Assembly (NCBI RefSeq): GCF_026745355.1
Contig: NC_079206.1
Span: forward strand, 28,208,117-28,272,116
Length of the DNA stretch: 64,000 nucleotides
Direction of reading: 5' to 3'
DNA from: Beta vulgaris subsp. vulgaris
Taxonomy: Eukaryota > Streptophyta > Magnoliopsida > Caryophyllales > Amaranthaceae
Below the pieces are notes generated by a model that was not told where the DNA came from, searched no databases, and saw only the letters and a program-made list of their open reading frames with translations. Position numbers and translations under genes: made by a program. Every line of letters begins with the position of its first letter. The first letter of the stretch is position 1. This document shows, piece after piece, positions 1-9,172 of the stretch.

Positions 1-219
1 CTAGCATTGGTGGAGTGTTGATCTGGCTTGGTGGACTAAGTAGAGGAATCACATCTGAGATTCTCAATCCGGGTTATTCAAGCTTTGTGGAATTCACGCT
101 ACAAAGGTTATTTCTAAACTTATATGTGATCCTTAATTGTATGTGCATGTGATCCTGATTTAAGTGCTCATGAATTAGATTCATGAAATTCCGCTTTATA
201 GTACTTATAGATTCCTACG
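1..219 (+). repeat. Copia-1 5' LTR, right part
   Basis: Aligns with the last ~200 bp of the 3' LTR (shared ...CACGCTACAAAGGTTATTTC... through ...TATAGATTCCTAC). The 5' copy contains about 30 bases (roughly positions 49-79) that are shortened in the 3' copy. The LTR ends just before the TGGTATCAG primer site. Confidence 0.92.
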
Positions 220-220
220 G

Positions 221-232
221 TGGTATCAGTTT
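221..232 (+). other. Copia-1 primer binding site (initiator Met tRNA type)
   Basis: TGGTATCAG begins two bases after the LTR end. This is the usual plant Copia primer site complementary to the 3' end of initiator tRNA-Met, but the match decays after nine bases (TTT instead of AGC), in keeping with an old copy. Confidence 0.8.
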
Positions 233-2252
233 TAGCCTCTTGCATATAGAATTTCGGTCATAAAGTTTAGTTTATGTATGATTAATTTTAATTTGATTAA
301 GGGGAGGAATTAAATTATGGATTGAATAATTAATTGAAATCGATTAAAAGGAGTTTTAATAACTTACTTTCTCAATCTATAAGAGCCGAAAATTTCACCC
401 TATAAACCCTATTTTTCGAAATTTTAAAATCTGATTTTAAATATCTAAATTTCGAAAAATAAATTCATGTTGTTAATCTAATTTTCATGTTTAAATCATT
501 TATGTATGAAAATATATTCATATAAAAGGTGTTTTGTATGAATTAGTGATTAATTATATGAATAATCTGAAAATTAATTAAAATAGAGATTTTAAATTTA
601 ATTTTCTGTATTAAGCATAAAGAGTTATGTTTAATTTAATCAAGATCACCTAATTAAATTTACAAGAAGTTCTAATTTTAATATCCTTCAAGAAAAGAAA
701 AAGAAAAGAAAGTTAAAGGGGAGAAGAGGGCCAGCCACCGTCGCTGCTCCGGTAGTATGCCCGCGAGAAGCCGGGGGAAGGGTGACGCAAGGCTGCCGGC
801 GAGCAGTCGCGTCGGATAGGGGACGTGGCGGCAGGCGACGTGGCGGCAGGCGACGCACGTTTGACGTGCGAACAGTGTTGTTTGTCTCGGTCGTTTGTCG
901 GCTAGCGCTGGTGGTTATTCTACCGGCGTCGGCTCACAAGTGAAACGTCTGGCGTCGGTTCGCGAAAGAACGCCGAGTCGCCGGTGAGGCGGCTTGAAAG
1001 GCCGCCGGTAGTTATTGGGGTTTTCCGTCGTTGGCTAATAACGTGAACTAAGTTCACTGTTCTTCAGTTTTTAAAATAAATTAAAAAAAAAATTCTTTTT
1101 GTTAAAGAAAACGTGCTTAAAAATCAAGATAGTAGCAGATTTTTTTTTATTTTGGAAGCTTTAATTTTGAAAAACTGAATTTTGAGAAAGATAAGTAAAT
1201 TTCAATTATGTTAATTATTGACTTGGTCATAAATTTCAATCCATAATCTGATTTTTTAATCTAATTAAAATAAATTAGGCTAGTTTTAAGGGATAGAATC
1301 TTTAGGTGATTAGTTATTACTTAAAATTTTATCCTCTTGCTTTAATTAAGAATATTTGATATTTTAATTGATTGGCAAGTATAATATGTGATATTATTAT
1401 GTGGCTTTTATATTATGATATATTTGCTATGTATGACTAGTATGGCCCAAATTAAGATAGAAAATACGATCTGCGTATCGTGATGTATTCTTGTAATTTT
1501 AAATACGATCTGCGTATCGTTAAGTATTTTTGTAATTTATTTAATTTAGTTATTATTTAAATTATTTTTGATACTTATGTAATCCAAAGAAGAGCCATCA
1601 AGAGAAGGCCCATGGAAAAGTGGATGGAGATCCATGAAGAGTCCAAGAAGGAGCCATTGATGCTTAGTTCTTAGGATTAGGGGCCATACTAGATCATTTT
1701 ATTTTCGCATTTTATTATTCTTTAAAATGCTTATAAGTTTATTGTATGTTGGTTTTGATGCGCTAGAGTTCACTAATTCATAACAACATAATAAACTTAG
1801 ACCCCATAAATATTAAAGTTTGCTTTTCCAAACATAAAGTACTTATAAACCCTTAATTAATAGTAATAGGTCATGCCTCCGCAGGTGTTATCATTAATTT
1901 TGGGATATAAGGTAAAATTGCGAATTTTACAACTTAGTTTGGTTGTCCTTAACAAAATTATCAAAAGCGTTTTGAATTTTGAAGCAAGAGATAGTTAACA
2001 TGCGATGTTTATCCATCTAAACAAGAGTTATAAAGTGTTATAATTAGTAAAAGAGTTTACTTACCTTGATAATGTAACGTTAGATAAGGCCTCCGTCTAC
2101 TTAGTGTTGCATGTTGATAGGATCTTGTAAACACTTATTCATAGGGGACTTTAATTTTGAATAGGTGGTCAACCTAGAAACCTTTTACATGTTTTAGGTT
2201 GCTTTATAAACATAAAATTGAACTTTGCTTTATTTTTCTGTCTATAGATATC
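233..2252 (+). other. Copia-1 untranslated leader with GC-rich block and short tandem repeat
   Basis: About 2 kb without coding potential between primer site and gag start. Most is strongly AT-rich, but 717-1020 is a sharply bounded GC-rich block. It includes a tandem doublet of ACGTGGCGGCAGGCG (around 824-856). At 1462-1540 a 39-bp unit is repeated twice; each copy carries ATACGATCTGCGTAT, whose ends are inverted repeats. Neither block resembles a known Copia protein. They may be acquired host DNA or packaging/leader structure. Confidence 0.6.
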
Positions 2253-3515
2253 ATGTCTAATAACACAACAACAACTCCGGTTTCAACATTCGTCCCTTTC
2301 TGGAAAGGGACAGACTAAATGGGGAAAATTTCCTTAATTGGGAAAGGACCTTAAGACTCGTTCTGAGGTTTGAGGGTCGAGAGGACGTCTTAGATACCCC
2401 GCTTCCTGTAATAACTGATGAATCAACTGACGCTGAAAAACGTCGTGCAAAACAGGCTAGTGATAAGTCTATACCAATCACTTGTTTGATGGTAGCAGCC
2501 ATGGAGCCGAACCTCCAAAAGAGGTTCGAAACCAAGGATGCCTACACGATCATGCAAGAGCTGCGGGCCATGTTTAAAACTCAGGCCCGAGTTGAGCGTA
2601 TGAGACTAATAGGGAGATCTTGAATGTCACTTGAAGCCGGGTCAAGCTGTTGGCCCCATATGTTCGAAATGATGGGTCTTTTCGAAAACATGGAAAGACT
2701 TGGGTTTCCTTATAGGCTCGAGTTGGCTACTGACATTATTCTCCACTCACTGTATGATAGTTTCAATTAGTTCAGAATGACCTACAATATGAATGAGTCT
2801 GAAAAGACTTTGCAAGAGCTGCATGGATTATTGATCAATGCTGAAAGGAACATCCCTAAGGTTGAACCAAAGAAAGAGGTTTGTGGTTCAAAAGGGAAAG
2901 GGTTTCAAAAAGAAATGGGCAGGAAAGAAGGACAAAGGCAAGCAAGTTGCCACTGTCGCTGAAAAACCTAAGCCAACCGCCAAGCCAAAGGTCGCTGCGG
3001 AAAGCAAGTGCTTCCACTGTCACAAGATTGGACACTGGAAGAGGAACTGCCCGATATACTTGGAGGAAATAAAGAAGTCTGGGGCTTCCACTTCAGGTAT
3101 ATATGTTATAGAAATCAATTTGACTTCTACTTCTTTATGGGTATTTGATACCGGTTGTGGTTCTCACATAGTTAATGATGTGCAGGGACTAAAAAGAAGT
3201 AGGAATTGGCAAAAGGCGAGGTAGAGCTACGCGTTGGAAATGGAGCACGAGTTGCTGCACTTGCCGTCGGGAGCTATAGTCTACACTTGCCATCTGGGCT
3301 TATTTTAGAATTAAATAATTGTTATTTCGTTCCTGCAATAACTAAGAACATAATTTCAGTTTCAGTTTTGGATTCTGAAGGTTTTTGTTTTGAAATAAAG
3401 AACAAATGTTGTTCCATTTATTACAATAATATGTTCTATGCCAGAGCTCAATTGATAAATGGCTTATATGTGCTTGATAAGTGTAACACTTCGACCGATA
3501 CGAAGTCGAGTATAT
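2253..3515 (+). pseudogene. Copia-1 gag and protease (broken)
   Basis: Starts at ATG 2253 (MSNNTTTT...). The gag body reads NGENFLNWERTLR and later VITDESTDAEK, typical of Copia gag, but needs several frame changes and contains stops (for example near 2622 and 2768). A zinc knuckle with CX2CX4HX4C spacing, CFHCHKIGHWKRNC, lies at about 3009-3050. The aspartic protease follows with WVFDTGCGSHIVND; D-T-G is the catalytic triplet. The protease end and pre-integrase region are cut by the Cassandra insertion at 3516. Function in a live element would be particle formation and polyprotein cleavage; here it is non-functional. Confidence 0.85.
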
Positions 3516-3762
3516 TGTCACCAATGCGCATCCAGGGCCAACAACTGTCCTCAATAACCAACACAAGTTCTTCCGGCGCATTTTGTCCTCACTCAGCGCA
3601 CCTGAGAAACTTCCCAGGAGGTCACCCATCCCTGGACTACTCCCAGCCAAGCACGCTTAACTGTGGAGTAACTAAGGAAATGAGCTCCCTTAAAGAAAGA
3701 TGCATCTTGTTAGAATGAGTAGCCTGCTAAATCCCTTTAAAGCAATCATGAGGGGTATTACA
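3516..3762 (-). mobile_element. Cassandra-like solo LTR (TRIM carrying 5S rRNA-derived sequence)
   Basis: A 247-bp block interrupts the Copia-1 frame between the protease and the GAG-pre-integrase region. Read on the minus strand it begins TGTAATACCCCTCATG, ends TGACA, and contains a 5S-rDNA-like core. Cassandra is the plant family of terminal-repeat retrotransposons in miniature whose LTRs contain 5S rRNA promoter sequence, and both structure and length fit one LTR. The Copia reading resumes right after it with codons for PVYNIDSK. No second LTR or internal domain is present, so this is a solo LTR. I could not find a clean 5-bp target duplication. Confidence 0.8.
3608..3669 (-). repeat. 5S rRNA-derived segment within Cassandra LTR
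   Basis: On the minus strand this reads AGTTAAGCGTGCTTGG (A-box region of plant 5S rRNA) followed by GGATGGGTGACCTCCTGG (C-box region and 3' part). Only about half of the ~120-nt 5S gene is recognisable, so this is not a functional 5S gene. In Cassandra elements this stretch carries the internal RNA polymerase III promoter. Confidence 0.85.
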
Positions 3763-4930
3763 ATAAGTCATTACCAGTCTATAACATAGATAGCAAGAAA
3801 CAGAAATCAAATGATTCTAACCTAACCTATATTTGGCATTGGAATGGGTCATATAAACCAAAAGCGCATTCACAAGTTACAAAAGGACGGTATAATTCCA
3901 TCATTTGATTTCGAATCATTTGATGTATGTGAATCATGCTTAATGGGTAAGATGACAAAATCACCATTTACTGGAAAAGGTGAAAGGGCCAGCGATCTTT
4001 TAGCTCTCATACATACAGATGTATGTGGTCCTATGAGCACAAAGGCAATAGGAGGGTTTAATTACTTCATCACCTTCACTGATGATTTGAGTAGATATGA
4101 CTATATTTACTTGATGAAACATAAGTCGGAATCTTTTGATGGATTCAAAGAGTTCCAAAGTGAAGTACAGAATCAACTTGGTAAGACAATAAAAGCACTA
4201 CGATCTGATCATGGTGGTGAGTATTTGAGCCAAAAGTTTGATGATCATCTAAAAGGAGGAATCGAACATTACTAGATATGGTTCGATCTATGATGAGTGT
4301 TGCTGATTTTTCGATTTCTTTTGGGGGATACGCTCTCGAAACTGCTGCACACACACTAAATAGGATCCCGTCAAAGGCTGTAGAAAAGACTCCATATGAG
4401 TTATGGAATGGAAAACCTCCAACCTTGTCTTTTCTTAAAATCTGGGGATGCGAGGTCTATGTAAAGCGGTTACTATCATACAAACTCGCACCCAAGTCAG
4501 ATAAATGTCTCTTTGTGGATACCAAAAGAGACAAGGGGTTATTACTTCTATAACCGTCAAGAGAACAAAGTGTTTGTTGCTCGTGATGGTGTCTTTCTTG
4601 AAAAGGAATTTGTTTCTAGAAAGACAAGTGGGAGTAAAATAACACTCGAAGAAATTCGAGATGAGCAACAACTGGACGTGGCTCACACCATGTCAGAGAC
4701 GGCACAACAAGACGAAAGTCATGTTCAGGAGATGACGTATTCAACGCGTGAACCTCATACCGTCCCATTCAAAGTTGATTCAAGCAAAAATCTTCAAACT
4801 GTTGAAGAAAATATTTCTCTTGATGCTCGGGCCCCGCATAGGTCTAGTAGACCAAGGATTCCAAACAAAAGGTTTGTTGATTTCCTAATGACTGAAAATT
4901 CTGAAATTATGATTTTGGAAAATTCAGATA
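3763..4930 (+). pseudogene. Copia-1 integrase (broken)
   Basis: The pre-integrase region reads WHWNGSYKP-like in one frame and GHINQKRIHKLQKDG in the main frame. CESCLMGKMTKSPF is the CX2C half of the zinc motif. The catalytic core follows with HTDVCGPM (first Asp) and RSDHGGEY (second Asp). The third catalytic residue, Glu, should lie in a GVSERRNRT-type motif. Here the frame jumps near 4250 from FDDHLK straight to RRNRTLLD, so a small deletion removed it. The C-terminal part (KTPYELWNGKPP, YVKRLL, YYFYNRQENKVFVARDG) continues to about 4930 in shifted frames. The linker includes HRSSRPRIPNKRF, usual before Copia RT. Confidence 0.88.
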
Positions 4931-6215
4931 CTACCTACAAACAACTTTGACGAGCCCAAACTCTGAGAAATGGCTTGAGGCCATGAAATCCGAGTTAGAC
5001 TCCATGTCTGAGAATAAAGTTTGGACACTGGTTGACTTGCCTGATGGGGTTAACCCTATTGGATGCAAGTGAGTGTTTAAATTGAAAACAGACAAAGATG
5101 GAAATGTCTATGTCTACAAAGCAAGGCTGGTTGCAAAAGAATTCAGACAAGTTCATGGTATAGACTATGATGAGACCTTTTCTCCAGTAGCAATGCTTAA
5201 ATCAATTCGGATACTTTTAGCGATTGCTGCATTTTCGATTACGAAATTTGGCAAATGGATGTCAAAACCGCATTCTTGAAAAGGTTCTTGAATGAGGATG
5301 TGTACATGACACAACCTGAAGGTTTTGAAGATCCAGAAAATCCCAAAAGGGTTTGCAAGCTTCAAAGATCCATTAATGGATTGAAGCAGGCATCTCGGAG
5401 CTGGAATCTTCGGTTTGATGAGGCAATCAAATAACTTGGTTTCATCAAAAGCGAAGAAGAGTCTTGTGTTTACAAGAAGTTAGTGGGAGCAGCTTAGTCT
5501 TCTTGGTTCTATATGTAGATGACATACTAATCATGGGAAACGACATACCAATGTTTGAGTCAATCAAGGAATGGTTAAAGAGTTGTTTTTCTATGAAGGA
5601 CCTTGGAGAAGCTGAGTACATACTGGGAATCAAAATCCATAGAGATAGGTCTCGAAGGATGATTGGGCTAAGTCAAGAAACTTATATTGATAAGGTTCTT
5701 ACAAGGTTCAACATGGAAAACTCGAAGAGAGGTTTCGTTCCCATGTCACATGGCATATCGCTTAGCAAGAGTCAGTGCCCGACTGAGCCTAATGAGTTAA
5801 AGCGAATGAGTAGCATTCCTTATGCTTCGGCTATAGGGTCTATATGTATGCCATGATAAGTACTCGACCTGATGTTGCATATGCCTTGAGCATGTGCAGG
5901 TTCCAAGCAAATCCAGGAGAAGCACACTGGACTGCAGCTAAGAGCATCCTTAAGTACTTGAGGAGGACTAAAGCATGTTCTTAGTATATGGGGACAAGTG
6001 AGTTGGTTGTTGAAGGTTATATTGATGCAAACTTCCAAATCGACAAAGATGATTACCGCTCTCAGTCAGGGTATTTCTGTTGTCTAAATGGAGTGTAGTG
6101 AGCTGGAGAGCTCAAAGCAAAGTTCATACGGATGAGAACGTGGCTGATCCGCTAACTAAACCCTACCTCAACCCAAGCATGAGTGTCACGCTAGGGCTAT
6201 AGGCTTGAAGCAAAT
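4931..6215 (+). pseudogene. Copia-1 reverse transcriptase and partial RNase H (broken)
   Basis: RT motifs in order: EKWLEAMKSE, KARLVAKEFRQVHGIDYDETFSPV, SRSWNLRFDEAIK, and the catalytic YVDDILIMGND. Breaks include TGA at the CKWVFK position near 5070, a frameshift before the DVKTAF motif near 5245 and stops near 5432 and 5497. RNase H starts with VEGYIDANFQ and RSQSGYFCC, but about 6105 the sequence jumps to VHTDENVADPLTKP, deleting most of RNase H including later catalytic positions. The tail ends near 6215. Confidence 0.9.
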
Positions 6216-6993
6216 GTTAGAGTGGCTTTAGATTGTACTAGGTTTAGAGAAACTTATTACAATGTAAAGACATGGTTTTGCTATTTATGTTTATGATAAT
6301 AAATTTTGTCTTATTTAATTTTGGTTTGGTATTAAATAAAATGTCCAAAATATATCTTGAATTCTATGGTTTTTCAAATATGTGATTTGATGAATGAAAC
6401 ACCATAAGTGAACAGAATTCATAGAATATTAAAGTTCCTAATCTAAGTCATTAAATTGGACATATAAGATTGATTGATAGCGCCGTTTCATGGGCTATGG
6501 AAACATAGAGATGTTTAATCAATCATATGGATATGTATAGTTGATACATAGTCGAACTTGACCTACTTAGAAGTTTTATAACTTCGAAATATATATGTGT
6601 AGATTCCTGAGACATGAGTGGAACATTACTTAGCCCAATGATTGTATAGCTTTGATACTGTCAAACGTCATGCCGTAAAAGGGGACTATAAAGGCAGCAT
6701 TCAGGTTGTGCTAAAAGTTGAGTGGGAGTATTGGTTACTACAAGATTGGAAAAGTCCTCCTATATGAGATAGGATAGGTGTCTTGGCCCCTTGAAGAGTG
6801 AAAAATTGAAAATGCATGGCCGTGCTCAAATGGATCATTCGATGATCATTTGTTGACAATTTAACTCGGATTTCAAGGAATAATTTGAAAGCTAGTATGG
6901 ATGATATAGAAATATGATCATACTATCAAATTAAGACATTAAGAGACTTGAGGAATAAAAACATTGCACACTCGTCTCGGACAAGTGGGAGAT
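6216..6993 (+). other. Copia-1 3' untranslated region and polypurine tract
   Basis: Non-coding. It shares a block with the equivalent part of Copia-2 (29780-29900): ACATGAGT, then TGTCAAACGTCATGCCGTAAAAGG and CTATAAAGG, the conserved 3' block of this Copia group. The polypurine tract AAGTGGGAGA lies directly before the 3' LTR (about 6983-6992). Confidence 0.75.
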
Positions 6994-7585
6994 TGAAGGA
7001 TTTATGTCCTCGACTTAAATGCAAAACTTTTATATATTGGATCGTATTATGGAGATAATAAATTCATTATATTGGGTCGTATATAGTATTGCTAGAGAAC
7101 GATATGGAACTTCGGCTTAGTAAATAATAAACCTGAAGCCCAATACAATGGATCCTACAAGGTCACACATTAAACTTGGATCAACAAGAAACTAGAGCCC
7201 AAGAGGGCCCTAGGGTGGCCGGCAAGAGAAGGATGAAGAAAAGAGAGTTATTGATAACCTAAATATATTTATATATGGGTTAGGCAGAAAGAAATATATC
7301 AGAAATCTCTTATTATTTTCTCTCTCCTATTCTCTCTCTAAAGTCACGTATAACTCCAAGAAACAAGAAAGAAATTTTCTTCCTTTCCAACTAATATTGG
7401 TGGAGTGTTGATCCGAGTTGGTGGACTAAGTAGTCCGAGTTATTCAAACTTTGTGGAATTCACGCTACAAAGGTTATTTCTAAACTTATATGTGATCCTT
7501 AATTTTATGTGCATGTGATCCTGATTTAAGTGCTTATGAATTATATTCATGAAATTCCGCTTTATAGTACTTATAGATTCCTACA
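6994..7585 (+). repeat. Copia-1 3' LTR
   Basis: Begins TGAAGGATTTATGTCC after the polypurine tract and ends ...GATTCCTACA, 592 bp. The last 200 bp match the partial 5' LTR at 1-219. The next base downstream is coding sequence of the HIPP remnant, which fixes the right border. Confidence 0.88.
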
Positions 7586-7981
7586 TTTGCTGCTCCACCA
7601 TTGACTACACCACCACAATTACCATTTTGCCCCTTACCTTTCTTCCTTTTTCCACCATTCCCTGCATCACCTGAGTTTGCTGCAGATTTTAGAATGTTTT
7701 ACCATAGCATTGTTTTTCAATGTCACTTGTTTATTTTCATCACTGTTTTTTTTTTTTGGTGCTTTTCTTGACTCTAATTTTTGGAGTAGTTTTTTCTTTG
7801 ATTTGGTTACTTTTTGGATCACTTTGTTTTGCATTTTTGCTGGCATTTTCACCTGATTTTTCATTCCATATCTCTGCATGTTTACCTGTTTTTAGTAACT
7901 TCTTCACCCGAATCTCTGAATTAATGTTTCCGCTTACTGTAACCTTCTGCTGATGTGATTCAATACTTGTGCTGTAAACTC
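7586..7981 (-). pseudogene. Exon 2 of a heavy-metal-associated isoprenylated plant protein (HIPP), disrupted
   Basis: Minus strand. Exon 2 starts at a splice acceptor ATATAG at 7982-7987, the usual HIPP intron position inside the codon of Gly before VY. It reads VYSTSIESHQQKVTVSGN and then IRVKKLLKTGKHAEIW, the second half of an HMA metal-binding domain. A Lys-rich linker follows, then a Gly/Lys/Asn-rich stretch (SGDAGNGGKRKKGKGQNGN), characteristic of HIPPs. The frame shifts at the poly-A run near 7742-7755 and again near 7700. The sequence stops abruptly at the Copia-1 LTR, so the C-terminus and CaaX box are missing. Exon 1 with the metal-binding CxxC was not found upstream to 9172. HIPPs bind heavy metals and are membrane-anchored by prenylation; this copy is non-functional. 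Confidence 0.8.
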
Positions 7982-9172
7982 CTATATGAAACCAATCATT
8001 ATATTTAGCCAGCAATAAATTTGGACATATCTTAACTACAAAACCTTCACTAGAAGAACACACTAAAAATACTTGTTATTAGAGTAAAAAGTAAAAACCA
8101 GAAGAAGCAGAGGTAGAGTAGGAGAGTTTATGACTTTAATAGTGAATAGTGAATAGTAATGGGTATAAAAAAAAGAGCGTTGTAGTTTGGTTTATATTTA
8201 GCGAAATTCTTATGACAATAATAACACATTATGACATATAGCTTGAGAACAGTTTCCTCACTCCTTTTTATTTATTTAGTAGTAGACTATAGAATGATTT
8301 CCTTTTTATAGAATCTGTTGACTTCTAATGAGATCAAATTGTTGTTCTCTGAATTGATTTCCTTTTTTTTCTCTAAAATTACTTCTCCTAATCGCAGTAT
8401 GATTTAATATATATGTATTCAAGGATATAATTAAAGTATGGACTACCTAATCTTGAGGGTTTTTAGAGCCAATGAGTCTTCTTGCTACTGGCATGAATTC
8501 CCCACCAGAAGCTCCTTGGTGGTAGATTAATGGTTTGTCTTAAGTTTGTGAGTTATAGGGTCTACAGGTCTTTTAGAAAGAAATGAAACGGGAAAACCTC
8601 AAGTTTAGGTAGTCCATACTTATGATTCATGCATACTGTTTTATGCGCTATATGGAATTCTTGATTTTTTGATCTGAAATCTTCATCTAAAATCTTATTC
8701 TTTATATTTCAAATCTAAAATTCTGGAAATGCCTACAACTGATTCAACAGAAACTCCTGAAATTTCGTGATAGATTCATCTGCTTCTCTGAATTAATTTC
8801 ATTTTTCTCTGAAATTACTTCTCTAAATCTGTTGCTTATCCTACAAACATCATCTGAAATTGTGATTCAATTGTTCACAATTTAATTATGAGCCTTAAAT
8901 CACTCGATTTCTCCCACTCCCTCCTATCCTTCTGATTTGGCCTCCCCCTTCCCTCCAAAAGAACTCACCTATTCTTTTAACTCTATTTAGCTAATGATTA
9001 AATTTAAATGCAACACGAAGTCTAGAATGTGTTACGAGTGTCCAAGGTGACGCATCACATTACCGAGTACTGACTATGTTGTTACACTTCGTCTATCACT
9101 TCTACCTAACTAAGTACTTCTACCTAATTGAGTACTAACTGGCTAAGGCAAAATCTGGTTATTGCAGTTCTG
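7982..9172. other. AT-rich non-coding stretch left of the Athila element
   Basis: No supported gene. 7982-8063 looks like the intron of the HIPP remnant. The block TCTCTGAATTGATTTCCTTTT (8345 area) recurs in altered form near 8791, with ATTACTTCTC after each, suggesting an old local duplication. The inverted repeat at 8434-8621 is listed separately. The final five bases (TTCTG) are the left copy of the Athila target duplication, so this DNA was originally continuous with 24734 onward. Confidence 0.6.
8434..8621. repeat. Short inverted repeat, possible degraded MITE or hairpin
   Basis: AAGTATGGACTACCTAA at 8434 has its reverse complement (TTAGGTAGTCCATACTT) at 8605-8621; the arms continue for about 27 bp with two mismatches. 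The 188-bp span holds a second small hairpin (CCACCAGAAGCTCCTTGGTGG region). No clear target duplication. Confidence 0.5.

Larger units (their letters stand above)
1..7585 (+). mobile_element. Copia-1: degraded Ty1/Copia LTR retrotransposon, 5' end outside window
   Basis: Bases 1-219 match 7387-7585 nearly base for base, so they are the right part of a 5' LTR and of the 3' LTR of one element. Between them come a Met-tRNA primer site, a 2-kb leader, gag, protease, integrase, reverse transcriptase and a partial RNase H in Copia order (integrase before RT), then a polypurine tract. The reading frame is broken many times by stops, frameshifts, internal deletions and one insertion (3516-3762), so the copy is dead. 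The 5' LTR start lies outside the window, so no target duplication can be checked. Confidence 0.93.

Noticed and set aside
3608..3669. 5S rRNA gene on the minus strand
   Set aside because: Only about half of a 5S gene is recognisable, and it sits inside a Cassandra-type LTR, so it is annotated as 5S-derived repeat, not as an rRNA gene.
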